The notes: generated from the letters alone by a model not told the origin. Positions 9,438-17,614 are shown, counted from the first letter of the stretch. The stretch: DNA of 64,000 nucleotides from Sphingobacteriaceae bacterium UBA2059 (GCA_002332615.1 DDAL01000008.1:67073-131072); one strand, 5' to 3'. Made by a program: numbers and translations.

Positions 9438-10580
9438 TTACTTTTCTGTTCTTACTATAACTTTACGATTAGATTTTATTTCGAAGCTCACACCACCCGC
9501 TTGTTCAAGTATTTCCAATACTGAAGAAAGGCGGGAGTTCCTCGGAACCGATCCTGAAAATACAACCTCAGGGCGCCTGCCTTCAAAAACTACATCTGCA
9601 TCGTACCAGTTCGAGAGCTTTTGCATTATACTCTCTATCGTTTCCTCATTAAACACAAAAACCCCATTTTTCCAAGCCACAACATCCTCAACATTCACCG
9701 CTTTAACCACCGGCATTTCGTTCCCTCTAAACGAAGCCTGCATACTTGGCACAAGCCTTCGCTTGTAGGTTAAATTATTTACATCAACAGATCCCTTTAA
9801 GAGCGTAACGCTCGCTATATTATTCGCTTTATAATTACTAACGTTAAAAGCAGTTCCCCATACGGTAACGTCAATATCGCCCGACTTAACTATAAACTGT
9901 TGTTTTGTACTTCCGGTAACCTCGAAGTAAGCTTCACCCTCAAGCTCTACAATCCTTTGCCTGCCAATAAAAGCAGATGGAAACTTTAGTGAAGAGCCAG
10001 CATTTACCCACACCTTTGTTCCATCCGGAAGCACAATATTATACTGGCCTCCCCGGGGTACAATAATTTCATTCATCCTCACGGGTTCATTAATCTCAGA
10101 TCCTCTATAGATTAATAATCCGTCCTTCGTTTTTTGAACTGCAAGCTTATTATCCAGCTCAATAAGGCCAGCGTTCATATCATCCAGCCAAACCTCCTTC
10201 CCGCCTTCCAGCCTGATCATCGCACGATTCCTGCCCGGCGACAAATCATTTGCCGTAGTCTTTAACACGCCCCGCTCCTCATTCCTTTCTTTTAAGTCAT
10301 TCAATCCAATGATCCCTACAAAAAGCAACAGAAGCGCAGACGCCGCAATTCCTATATACCATGGCTTTAAAGGCCATTCACAGGATTTCTTGCCCTCTAT
10401 CTCATTATTTATACGTGCAAACAAACGCCTGCCCCTTTTTTCATCCTCAACAGAAAGTCCTTCATCATCTTCCGCAGCAGCCATTCTCTTATAGTATTCA
10501 TCTGCCAACAGTTTTTCGCTGTCGGTTGCAATACCTGTCAAATATCGCTCCACCAGATTATTAAAGGCTCTTTTATCCAT
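9438..10580 (-). CDS. FecR-family anti-sigma factor (DUF4974 C-terminus)
   Basis: A 380-residue inner-membrane protein. Residues 1-65 form the cytoplasmic anti-sigma part, residues ~73-93 one membrane helix (PWYIGIAASALLLLFVGIIG), and residues ~115-220 the periplasmic FecR domain (PRGGQYNIVLPDGTKVWVNA, GEAYFEVT, VTVWGTAFNVSNY). Residues ~295-378 form a DUF4974 domain that resembles STN (EESIMQKLSNWYDADVVFEG-like). It holds the neighbouring ECF sigma factor and releases it when the substrate-loaded STN-SusC contacts the periplasmic domain. The gene lies between the sigma and susC genes, the standard order. Confidence 0.92.
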   Translation of the reverse strand: MDKRAFNNLVERYLTGIATDSEKLLADEYYKRMAAAEDDEGLSVEDEKRGRRLFARINNEIEGKKSCEWPLKPWYIGIAASALLLLFVGIIGLNDLKERNEERGVLKTTANDLSPGRNRAMIRLEGGKEVWLDDMNAGLIELDNKLAVQKTKDGLLIYRGSEINEPVRMNEIIVPRGGQYNIVLPDGTKVWVNAGSSLKFPSAFIGRQRIVELEGEAYFEVTGSTKQQFIVKSGDIDVTVWGTAFNVSNYKANNIASVTLLKGSVDVNNLTYKRRLVPSMQASFRGNEMPVVKAVNVEDVVAWKNGVFVFNEETIESIMQKLSNWYDADVVFEGRRPEVVFSGSVPRNSRLSSVLEILEQAGGVSFEIKSNRKVIVRTEK

Positions 10581-10642
10581 GCTCCTAATAGTAAGTGTAA
10601 AATAAGCTGGCTTACCCTACGGATTTATAAAAAATATATGCT

Positions 10643-11206
10643 TTAACTTAAACTGCTTCCAAAAAGCAGGATCAGACATAGGTTTGTAGAAAGGTGAGCT
10701 TTAAAAAACCTAAGAGCGCAGGACATCCTTTTTTCAACCGTCTTTTCCGAAACATTCAGTCTTTGAGCTATTTGTTTATATGTCATATTTTCCTGCCTGC
10801 TTAACTGAAACACCTCGCGGCTCTTTTCAGGCATATTAGTCAGCATTCTGTTCAAAAAATCTTCCTGCTCTTTAAACAGCCATGGTTCATTAACAATGAG
10901 TTCGGTGGTAATGTCCTGCAAACGGCTATAAAAATGGCTGCTGGCTTTTCCATCCCTGATTACCTTAAAAACCGAATAGCGTACAGACTGGTACAAGTAT
11001 GCTTTTAAATTATGTACAGCTAGTTGTTCCTTTTTAGTCCAAAGAGATACAAAGACCTCCTGAACCACATCTTCCGCCAAAGCACTATCTCTGAGGATAT
11101 TATTAGCAACTCTATACATTCCCTCCCAATAGCGCTCATAAGTCTCGGAGAAGCATTCGCTACTTCCTTCTTTTAAACCATCTATCAGTTCTCTTTCTGA
11201 AACCAT
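10643..11206 (-). CDS. ECF sigma factor of the GH18/SusCD cassette
   Basis: Start taken at ATG 11206 (MVSERELIDGLKEG); a GTG at 11224 would add six residues. Region 2 is visible at FSETYERYWEGMYRVANNIL and AEDVVQEVFVSLW. Region 4 carries the HTH MTYKQIAQRLNVSEKTVEKR. This is the RpoE/FecI-like family that Bacteroidota use to switch on SusC/D operons. It is followed after 62 bp by the fecR gene and probably drives transcription of the downstream susC operon. It reads away from the intact ruvX copy, mirroring the sigma gene at 1-238 and the left ruvX copy. Confidence 0.92.
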   Translation of the reverse strand: MVSERELIDGLKEGSSECFSETYERYWEGMYRVANNILRDSALAEDVVQEVFVSLWTKKEQLAVHNLKAYLYQSVRYSVFKVIRDGKASSHFYSRLQDITTELIVNEPWLFKEQEDFLNRMLTNMPEKSREVFQLSRQENMTYKQIAQRLNVSEKTVEKRMSCALRFFKAHLSTNLCLILLFGSSLS

Positions 11207-11341
11207 CCTTATAGAGTCAATCACGGTTATCTAGGTCTTTTCCGAAATTAGAAAAAATAAGCCATTACTTCCAAGCATTTATAAAAGACAGCGCACTCCT
11301 CCCTGCCTCATACACATAAACTATACTTTGTTAGCCGTAAA

Positions 11342-11895
11342 TTTTAAAAACATACTGCTTAGCTCTTTTAATTGACTTTCTTTGTTGGATGGCGCGTATT
11401 ATAGCTTTCGATTACGGCACCAAACGAATAGGCATTGCCGTTACAGACCCTCTGCAGATCATTGCAACCGGGCTTGGTACTGTTCATCCCAAGGATGTTG
11501 TTGTGTATTTAAAGAAATACCTCCTTACCGAAAGTGTAGAGTGTTTTGTTGTTGGAGAGCCAAAGCAAATGGATGGAACGGCGTCACAGTCAGCCCCGCA
11601 TGTTAAAGGGTTTGTAACCACGCTTAAAAAAAACTTCCCCGGCATTCCCATCTACAGGCTGGACGAACGCTTTACCTCCAAAATGGCTTCAGCTGCCATT
11701 GCCGGAAGCGGACTCAAAAGATCCGACAGGCAGAGGAAAGACCTCGTCGACACGGTAGCCGCTACCATCATACTACAATCCTATATGGAGCATCAAAAAA
11801 ACCATCCCCTGTATTAGCTAAAGAATGATATTAGACAGCTGTTCTCTTTGAAGCCGCGCAAAACCAAGGCAACTGGCAGTTAAATAGAAGGCTTT
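11342..11895 (+). repeat. Right copy of the ruvX direct repeat
   Basis: Matches 466-1018 with five substitutions and one extra base over 554 bp. It includes the whole ruvX gene with ~47 bp of upstream and ~78 bp of downstream sequence. Three of the substitutions lie in the 3' flank, one is synonymous near the end of ruvX, and one adjoins the frameshift of the left copy. Confidence 0.95.
11389..11817 (+). CDS. ruvX: RuvX/YqgF Holliday-junction resolvase-like nuclease
   Basis: A 142-residue intact protein of normal family length. It has the RNase H-like active-site strand FDYGTKRIG (Asp8), VVGEP (54-58), LDERFTS (91-97) and the C-terminal acidic position D121 in VDTVAATIILQSY. YqgF/RuvX proteins act in 16S rRNA 5'-end maturation and have been linked to Holliday-junction resolution. 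The start codon is preceded by CTTTG five bases upstream, close to the TAnnTTTG element, so transcription may start almost at the ATG. A damaged second copy lies at 513-940, making this the functional one. Confidence 0.95.
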   Translation: MARIIAFDYGTKRIGIAVTDPLQIIATGLGTVHPKDVVVYLKKYLLTESVECFVVGEPKQMDGTASQSAPHVKGFVTTLKKNFPGIPIYRLDERFTSKMASAAIAGSGLKRSDRQRKDLVDTVAATIILQSYMEHQKNHPLY

Positions 11896-11920
11896 GCATC
11901 AGCAGTCCAGGCAAATCATA

Positions 11921-11964
11921 AAAAAAAGCCGCAATCCCCCTTGGAAGATCCCGGCTTGTTTTTT
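11921..11964. terminator. Bidirectional terminator between ruvX and the SIMPL gene
   Basis: AAGCCG (11926-11931) pairs with CGGCTT (11952-11957). An A-run lies on the left and a T-run on the right, so it can stop both the ruvX transcript and the convergent minus-strand gene. Confidence 0.7.
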
Positions 11965-12080
11965 AAACAGCCTCGTGTTTCATTCAAAAATCTGTTGCTG
12001 CAGCCTGATAAATTGAGTTTTGCCTCCAGCCCTGAACTTCGGCAGCAGGTGCCGTATTTATAATCTTCTGGCTCTGTCAA

Positions 12081-12824
12081 CTACTTCACAGCATATTCTG
12101 TGCGGAGCGTAATAGACGCCGTCTTATTCTTAGACGTAGTATTAAAAGCTCCGCCATAACTGTAATCTTCATTGCTATTTTGCCCGGTTATCTGAAAAAC
12201 GCCCATGCTTGCGTATTTTAACGCTCCCAGGCTGCTGCCCGCATTTTCAGCAATACTTTGCGCACGCTCCCTGGCGTCCTTACTTGCTTTGGCAAGCAGG
12301 TCAATCTTTAGTTCAGACATCCGGGTATAGTAATAAGAAGGTGATGATGAATTAAGCTCGATACCGCGCTGAATCAGCTCCGTTATTTCCCTGCTTATTT
12401 TTTCAACCTTTGCAATATCTTTCGATTCTATCTTAACATTTTGAGTAAGGCTATACCCATTAAAGTCATTGGATAGCATACGTCCGTTAGAGTCATATAC
12501 CGGATTATACATTTTATTGATACTCACCGAAGAGAATACGGCCTCTTTACCGTCGAGCCCTTTTTTCTGAAGGTACTCTTTTATAGAAGCCTCGTCGCTT
12601 TTCAAGTTCGCATAAGCCGTCTTTAGGTCCATGCTATAGCGGGAGTAGTCGCCCTGCCATACAATCAGATCGCTCACAAAATCTTTTTCAGCCATCCCCG
12701 TCACCACCACTCGTTTTTTATCCTTGTACTTATATTTATATGCTCCGGCAAGTATCAGTGCTGATAAAAAAATTGCAAGTGCTATGATTGCTGACGACAA
12801 ATAATCTTTTACTATTACAGGCAT
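12081..12824 (-). CDS. SIMPL-domain (DUF541) membrane-anchored protein
   Basis: A 247-residue protein with one N-terminal membrane helix (residues ~10-28, AIIALAIFLSALILAGAYKY). A SIMPL/DUF541 domain follows: VVVTGMAEKDFVSDLIVWQG, SLTQNVKIESKDIAKVEKIS, AKASKDARERAQSIAENAGSS near the end, and a final ASITLRTEYAVK strand. SIMPL proteins are exported oligomeric periplasmic proteins of unclear function, reported in oxidative-stress and signalling contexts. It stands alone, convergent with ruvX and divergent from the O-methyltransferase gene across a 463-bp gap. Confidence 0.85.
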   Translation of the reverse strand: MPVIVKDYLSSAIIALAIFLSALILAGAYKYKYKDKKRVVVTGMAEKDFVSDLIVWQGDYSRYSMDLKTAYANLKSDEASIKEYLQKKGLDGKEAVFSSVSINKMYNPVYDSNGRMLSNDFNGYSLTQNVKIESKDIAKVEKISREITELIQRGIELNSSSPSYYYTRMSELKIDLLAKASKDARERAQSIAENAGSSLGALKYASMGVFQITGQNSNEDYSYGGAFNTTSKNKTASITLRTEYAVK

Positions 12825-13287
12825 TATTACGTTGTTTACTATTAAGAGCTAAACGCAAAAAACGCCGAAATAGTTCTTACGTATTAAAAAAAACCCCCGC
12901 AAAACACCCCTGGATAAACACGCTGAACAGCTGACTTGCATCGGTCGACCGGCAGTCTTTCGGCACATGCGGGCCGGAGGGCGTTATCCACATATGTGAA
13001 TACCAGCCCTGGTCTTTATCACCCTATTTGTTACAAACTGGCACAATTTTTAGTATACCCAAAAAATGCACTTTAAATACGTTAAACCCCTGTTCTTAAC
13101 CCTGGCCCCTATAATAGTGCATCCTTAAACAGAGTTTTTTCCACAAAACGGAATAACGTTTTTTTACCTGTAAACGCTATACCAAAACTAAGTAAATTTA
13201 AGGCGCTTCCAATCTATATGATTGATAATGTTACGCTTGCAAAAAGGTCAAATTTTGTTTTTTAATTAAATAGCTATATTTGCACCC
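12825..13287. other. 463-bp divergent intergenic region with DnaA-box-like sites
   Basis: No gene is seen. It contains a perfect DnaA-box consensus TTATCCACA at 12984-12992, a relaxed match TTTTCCACA at 13137-13145, and weaker inverse matches (for example TGTGAATAC just after the first box). Its right end is AT-rich and holds the promoter of the O-methyltransferase gene. Whether the boxes matter is open. Confidence 0.5.
13254..13282 (+). promoter_or_regulatory. Bacteroidota-type promoter of the O-methyltransferase operon
   Basis: TTTG at 13254-13257 and TATATTTG at 13275-13282 are separated by 17 bp and match the phylum's TTTG/TAnnTTTG consensus. The -7 element ends only 5 bp before the ATG at 13288, so the transcript is probably leaderless or nearly so. 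Confidence 0.65.
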
Positions 13288-13923
13288 ATGGATTTGCTAA
13301 CAGAAGAGCTCCGGATATACCTCGAACAACACTGCCAGCAAGAACCTGAGCTGCTCAGGCATATCAACCGCGAAACGCATTTAAAGGTGCTTATGCCCCG
13401 AATGTTATCCGGCCATTATCAAGGCAGAGTTCTTAGCTTTTTGAGCAAATTGACATCACCAAAACGCATTCTCGAAATAGGCACATTTACAGGATATGCT
13501 ACCCTGTGCCTGGCCGAAGGACTACCCGAGGGCGGCCATATAGATACCATTGATATTAATAAAGAACTTGAGGAACGGGTGCGCGGCTACTTCGCCCAGT
13601 CGCCTTACAATCATTCCATACATTACCATATAGGCAATGCCGCAGAGATCATCCCTACACTCGGCCACCAGTACGACCTGGTGTTTATAGATGCCGACAA
13701 AAAAAACAACAGCACTTATTACGACCTCGTTATCGACAAGGTAAGCCCCGGCGGGCTCATTATTGTCGATAATGTACTGTGGAGCGGCAAAGTTGCCGCC
13801 GGTGCTGCTGATAAAGACACACGCAACATAAGCAGTTTTAACGAAAAAATAAGCCAGGACAGCCGGGTAGAGAAAGTCATTCTTCCCGTGCGCGACGGCT
13901 TACTGCTAATCCGTAAACTATAA
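13288..13923 (+). CDS. Class I SAM-dependent O-methyltransferase
   Basis: A 211-residue enzyme of the catechol/caffeoyl-CoA O-methyltransferase-like family (YrrM type). Motif I is ILEIGTFTGYATL (61-73), an acidic ribose-binding strand follows (HIDTIDINKE), and the metal/catalytic loop is LVFIDADKKN (131-140) with VDNVLWSGKV further on. In this family the Asp residues hold a divalent cation and methyl is transferred from SAM to a hydroxyl group; the substrate is unknown. It is first in a plus-strand run, 4 bp before a glucosaminidase gene, so the two are probably co-transcribed. Confidence 0.88.
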   Translation: MDLLTEELRIYLEQHCQQEPELLRHINRETHLKVLMPRMLSGHYQGRVLSFLSKLTSPKRILEIGTFTGYATLCLAEGLPEGGHIDTIDINKELEERVRGYFAQSPYNHSIHYHIGNAAEIIPTLGHQYDLVFIDADKKNNSTYYDLVIDKVSPGGLIIVDNVLWSGKVAAGAADKDTRNISSFNEKISQDSRVEKVILPVRDGLLLIRKL

Positions 13924-13927
13924 CACT

Positions 13928-14407
13928 ATGATGAAAAACTTTATCTTTCTTAGCCTGATAGTTTTGGGTACACTGACTGCAAAGGCCCAATCGCAAACTG
14001 ATCTGTATGTAGAAAAGTATAAAGAAGCCGCCATGCAAACCATGGAGCAGCATGGCATACCCGCAAGCATTGTGCTGGGAGTAGCCATACACGAGTCGGC
14101 CACCGGCACCAGCCGCATTGCCAAATACCTCAACAATCATTTCGGCATGAAGGGCAATAAAGGTCCCAAGCCCATCAGGTCGGCCTATAACGGCTATGAA
14201 AGTGTTGATGAGTCTTATGAAGACTTTGCAGGCTTTTTAAAGCGCCGCTTTGGCCGTTTATTCGACCGCTATTCGAGCACAGACTATAAAAGCTGGGCCC
14301 TGGGTATACAACGCGGCGGCTATGCACACAGCAAAACATGGGCCAGCCAAGTTATGGCCATCATCAAGAAGCACCGTTTATACCAGTACGATAAGCCTGC
14401 CAACTAA
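13928..14407 (+). CDS. Exported peptidoglycan glucosaminidase (single-domain)
   Basis: A 159-residue secreted protein with signal MMKNFIFLSLIVLGTLTAKA. It consists of one glucosaminidase domain of the FlgJ/GH73 kind: IPASIVLGVAIHESATGTSR carries the probable catalytic Glu56, then NNHFGMKG, FAGFLKRRF and YAHSKTWASQVMAIIKKH. It should cleave GlcNAc-MurNAc bonds in the wall, or only bind them if inactive. It is a close paralogue of the next gene but lacks the lipobox and LysM. It starts 4 bp after the methyltransferase gene. Confidence 0.88.
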   Translation: MMKNFIFLSLIVLGTLTAKAQSQTDLYVEKYKEAAMQTMEQHGIPASIVLGVAIHESATGTSRIAKYLNNHFGMKGNKGPKPIRSAYNGYESVDESYEDFAGFLKRRFGRLFDRYSSTDYKSWALGIQRGGYAHSKTWASQVMAIIKKHRLYQYDKPAN

Positions 14408-14532
14408 AACCGGCAGCAGCTAAGAGGTTTAGCCCTTTCAAAAACGCTGCAGGCGGGCATTTTCTAATAATTATCACAATTTTAATTGGCCGGCACCTGC
14501 AAATCTCACATCTTTACGTTATTTGATTTAGA

Positions 14533-15351
14533 ATGAAGAGATATCTGCTAGCAATCTGTGTACTTATCCTTGCCTCCTGCAGCAGCCGGAAGCACGTAGC
14601 AACCCAACCCAAGCCAGTCAAAGCGCCCGATAAAGTAATCAGTCCCGAAAAAGATAAAATTGTAAAAGTATACTCCACCAACGGCTATATTGAGCGCTTC
14701 AAAGGCATTGCCGTTGAAGAAATGATTAAAAGCGGCATACCGGCCAGCATAACCCTGGCCCAGGGCATGCTCGAGTCGGCCAATGGCAACAGCTCACTTG
14801 CCCGCGAAGGGAACAACCACTTCGGCATAAAATGCCACGGCTGGCCCGGCAAAACCATTTATAAAGACGATGATGCTGTGGGCGAGTGCTTTCGCCTGTA
14901 CAACTCGGCCGAAGACTCCTACCGCGATCACACCGAGTTTTTAAAACGCCAGCGCTACGCTTTCCTTTTCAAGCTGGACCGCAATGACTATAAGGGCTGG
15001 GCGCAAGGTCTAAAGCAGGCCGGCTACGCCACCAATCCGCGCTATGCCGAACTACTCATAGGCATTATTGAGCGCTACGGGCTTTACCGTTTCGACAGCG
15101 GCGAAACCCAGGTGGCAAAAGAGCAGCGCGAAGAAAAAGTAATAGAGCAAATAGCCGAGAAAACTCCCGAAGAAAAGAAAACCGAACCCGAAAAAGCACC
15201 TCTGGTAATGAAGATCTACGAAGTAGTAGCCGGCGATACGCTGTATTCGGTAAGCCGTCGTTTTGGTCTGACGGTAGAAGAATTAAAAGTATTAAACTCC
15301 CTCAACGGCACCGATTTAAAACCCGGGCAGCTCCTGCTCGTATCTAAATAA
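14533..15351 (+). CDS. Glucosaminidase lipoprotein with C-terminal LysM domain
   Basis: A 272-residue lipoprotein (lipobox LILASCSS, Cys16). The glucosaminidase domain spans ~50-190 with IPASITLAQGMLESANGNSS (catalytic Glu81 likely), NNHFGIKCHGWPG, EFLKRQRYAFLF and YATNPRYAELLI. A charged linker (~195-225) leads to a LysM domain (~226-270, YEVVAGDTLYSVSRRFG). LysM binds peptidoglycan and positions the hydrolase. Tandem arrangement and shared motifs with the preceding gene indicate local duplication. A gap of 125 bp separates them, so it may also have its own promoter. Confidence 0.92.
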   Translation: MKRYLLAICVLILASCSSRKHVATQPKPVKAPDKVISPEKDKIVKVYSTNGYIERFKGIAVEEMIKSGIPASITLAQGMLESANGNSSLAREGNNHFGIKCHGWPGKTIYKDDDAVGECFRLYNSAEDSYRDHTEFLKRQRYAFLFKLDRNDYKGWAQGLKQAGYATNPRYAELLIGIIERYGLYRFDSGETQVAKEQREEKVIEQIAEKTPEEKKTEPEKAPLVMKIYEVVAGDTLYSVSRRFGLTVEELKVLNSLNGTDLKPGQLLLVSK

Positions 15352-15408
15352 AGTTAATGAGTGTTAAAAACGTGGCTTAATACCGTGTAATTCTTAGATT
15401 TATCCTGC

Positions 15409-16155
15409 TTGAAAAGATTGATCATAGTTTTCTTATTCATCCTGGGGCTATTGCAGCTAAACGCGCAGGAGCGCACCGTAGAAGGAATTGTATTTGACGC
15501 CGGCACCAAGTACAGGATTACCCGCGTGTACATTTACAATACCCGCAGTCATAAAGGCCAGTACAACAACTCGCGGGGCGAGTTTAGCACCCAGGTACGC
15601 AAAGGCGATGTGCTGATAGCCGCCACACAGGGCTACCTTGCAGATACCCTCACCTATACCGATCAGCAGGCACTTATCTTTTACCTCAGGCGCACAAGCA
15701 TCTTATTGCGCGAGGTAACCATTACCGACACCGTGGGCTCACCCGAAAAGCGCTACAAAAAACTGCAGGAAGAGTACAAGGCAAGCTCACGCGTGGCGCG
15801 GCCTCAGGACCTGGTTCAGTTTGGCGGGGGCAACCGCACCGGCGGCACCGGCCTGGGCATAGATGCCCTGTACAGCCTGCTAAGCAGGGAAGGCCGCAAT
15901 GCGCGCCACCTGCAGGAAATACTGGAGCGCGACTACCATCAAATGATAGTCGATTATAAATACACCCCCAGCCTGGTATCGGGCATTACCGGCTTAAAGG
16001 GCGATGAGCTTAGAGACTTTATGGAGCAATATCGGCCGTCTTACTACTTTGTGCTCAACTCAAACGATTACAACCTGATAGCCTACATACGCGAGAGCTA
16101 TAAGCGCTATCAGAAAAACCCGGCACTTAACAGGCTTCCGCCGCTCAAACCATGA
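15409..16155 (+). CDS. Exported protein with carboxypeptidase-regulatory-like domain
   Basis: A 248-residue protein using a TTG start (MKRLIIVFLFILGLLQLNAQ signal). Residues ~22-105 resemble the CarboxypepD_reg/TonB-associated beta-sandwich (RTVEGIVFDAGTKYRITRVY, LLREVTITD). The remainder is a Bacteroidota-specific region with GIDALYSLLSREGRNARHLQ and a C-terminal YNLIAYIRESYKRYQK. The same ordered motifs occur in the protein at 48759-49511, so the two are paralogues. Function is unknown; envelope location is inferred from the signal. Its stop codon overlaps the next start codon (ATGA), indicating translational coupling. Confidence 0.75.
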   Translation: MKRLIIVFLFILGLLQLNAQERTVEGIVFDAGTKYRITRVYIYNTRSHKGQYNNSRGEFSTQVRKGDVLIAATQGYLADTLTYTDQQALIFYLRRTSILLREVTITDTVGSPEKRYKKLQEEYKASSRVARPQDLVQFGGGNRTGGTGLGIDALYSLLSREGRNARHLQEILERDYHQMIVDYKYTPSLVSGITGLKGDELRDFMEQYRPSYYFVLNSNDYNLIAYIRESYKRYQKNPALNRLPPLKP

Positions 16156-16484
16156 TCAAAGGCCGCATCCTCCACATCCCCTTCCTGCCCGCCACCGGCA
16201 TGGCCATCTTTCCTTTTATACTGGTAAAAACAAAAAAAGTAAAGAAAGATCCGGTACTCATTCACCACGAGCGCATACACCTGCGGCAGCAGCTCGAACT
16301 GCTTATCCTGCCCTTTTACCTGCTTTACTTGTTGCACTACCTGTACAACCTGCTCCTCTACCGAAATCACGACCGCGCCTACCGCGCCATTGTATTTGAA
16401 AAAGAGGCCTACGCCATGGACCGCCGTTTAAGCTACCTGAGCCAACGACGGCCCTACGCCTGGATACGCTTTTTTAAGAAGTAA
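16152..16484 (+). CDS. Small membrane protein with zincin-like HERIH motif
   Basis: A 110-residue protein I cannot assign to a named family. It has an N-terminal hydrophobic stretch, the motif HHERIHLRQQ (H39-E40-x-x-H43), a strongly hydrophobic helix (LLILPFYLLYLLHYLYNLLL, ~51-70) and then FEKEAYAMDRR with Glu85. HExxH with a downstream Glu is the layout of gluzincin-type metallopeptidases such as M48/M56, but the protein is very short and would be a minimal version. It overlaps the previous gene by 4 bp (ATGA), so the two products probably act together. Confidence 0.6.
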   Translation: MIKGRILHIPFLPATGMAIFPFILVKTKKVKKDPVLIHHERIHLRQQLELLILPFYLLYLLHYLYNLLLYRNHDRAYRAIVFEKEAYAMDRRLSYLSQRRPYAWIRFFKK

Positions 16485-16536
16485 AAACCAAAAAGGTGTT
16501 TATTCTATGATCTTTTTTGAGTTCCTTTGTAAGGAT

Positions 16537-17535
16537 ATGGTTAAAAGGCTATTATCAGTTTTACTGCTGGTTTATTCGTTCAATGCTTTTTCACAGGCTG
16601 ACTCTGCCGACTCGGTCGATCTAAACAGCCTGAGGGAATACCCTAAAAAAAACAGCCTTCCGGTAAGGAGGCCCATTATTGAGTTTCAACCTGTAGAAGT
16701 ACCTTCCAGCCAGCTGGACATGAAGGTAAACTACTGGCGCAACTGGGTAGCCTTCGGCATAAATATAAACCAAGCCTCGTTTAGCGACAACTGGAGCGGC
16801 GGCGGGGTTAACTCCCTGGCCGTAGGAGGAAACTTCAATTACAAGGCCGACTATACCCGCGGCGACAAGAACTACGTATCCGAACTCATCCTGCAATACG
16901 GCAAAATAAAAAACAAAGGCCAGCTGCAGCGCAAAAGCAACGACCGCATTTACTGGGATAACAAAGTATCCTTAAAACTATCTAAAAGCTGGAACTTCTT
17001 CGGCTCCCTTAACTTCGAGTCGCAGTTTGACAATGGTTTTTCTTACGCCAAGGTAAAAGAAGGCGACGACGTTATAGAAAAAGCTACCCTCATATCGCGC
17101 TTCATGTCGCCAGGCTATCTTACCGAATCCATAGGTTTTGAGTACAAGCCTAACAATTTTTACTGGGTGCGTATAGGTACCGGTACAGCCCGCCAGACCT
17201 TCGTACTGGACAAAGATCTGTATAAAACATTTCCAAAAAATTACGGGGTAGACACGGGCAAAGTGTTCAGGAACGAGCTGGCTTTCCAGCTTGTGGGCAA
17301 CTTTGAAAAAGAAGTGCTTAAAAACACCGTAATAAAAAGCCGGTACTCTATGTTTGCCAGTTACGAAAAGCTGAGCGCCATAGACCAAAGGCTCGATCTG
17401 GCCATCATAGCTAAGGTAAACCGCTTTATGAATGTAACCGTAAGCGGCATTGCCCTGTATGATGATGATGCCAGCACCAAATTACAGCTTAGCCAGGCCA
17501 TGGCCCTGGGGCTTATATTTAAGTTCCCCAATTAA
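16537..17535 (+). CDS. DUF3078-family exported protein
   Basis: Start chosen at ATG 16537, which begins the signal peptide MVKRLLSVLLLVYSFNAFSQ; the ATG at 16507 would add ten residues in front. The mature ~310 residues show alternating beta strands typical of an outer-membrane barrel (NWVAFGININQASFSDNWSG, LILQYGKIKNKG, KLSKSWNFFGSLNF, SRYSMFASYEKL, QAMALGLIFKFPN at the end). The NQASFSDNWSGGG stretch is characteristic of the DUF3078 family of Bacteroidota. The role is unknown; a structural or transport role in the outer membrane is inferred. Confidence 0.75.
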   Translation: MVKRLLSVLLLVYSFNAFSQADSADSVDLNSLREYPKKNSLPVRRPIIEFQPVEVPSSQLDMKVNYWRNWVAFGININQASFSDNWSGGGVNSLAVGGNFNYKADYTRGDKNYVSELILQYGKIKNKGQLQRKSNDRIYWDNKVSLKLSKSWNFFGSLNFESQFDNGFSYAKVKEGDDVIEKATLISRFMSPGYLTESIGFEYKPNNFYWVRIGTGTARQTFVLDKDLYKTFPKNYGVDTGKVFRNELAFQLVGNFEKEVLKNTVIKSRYSMFASYEKLSAIDQRLDLAIIAKVNRFMNVTVSGIALYDDDASTKLQLSQAMALGLIFKFPN

Positions 17536-17614
17536 GCAGGCCTTAAGCAGCGGCAGCTAACATCTTAATCAATAAATATTTAACTTTACAGGCTATATAA
17601 GAAGCTGAGATACC

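Noticed and set aside
466..11895. Composite transposon or integrative element
   Set aside because: No transposase, integrase, terminal inverted repeats or short target-site duplications were seen; the flanking repeats are whole ruvX genes.
12825..13287. Chromosomal replication origin
   Set aside because: Only one perfect and one relaxed DnaA box, with no dnaA, dnaN or parAB neighbours. Kept only as a low-interest observation.
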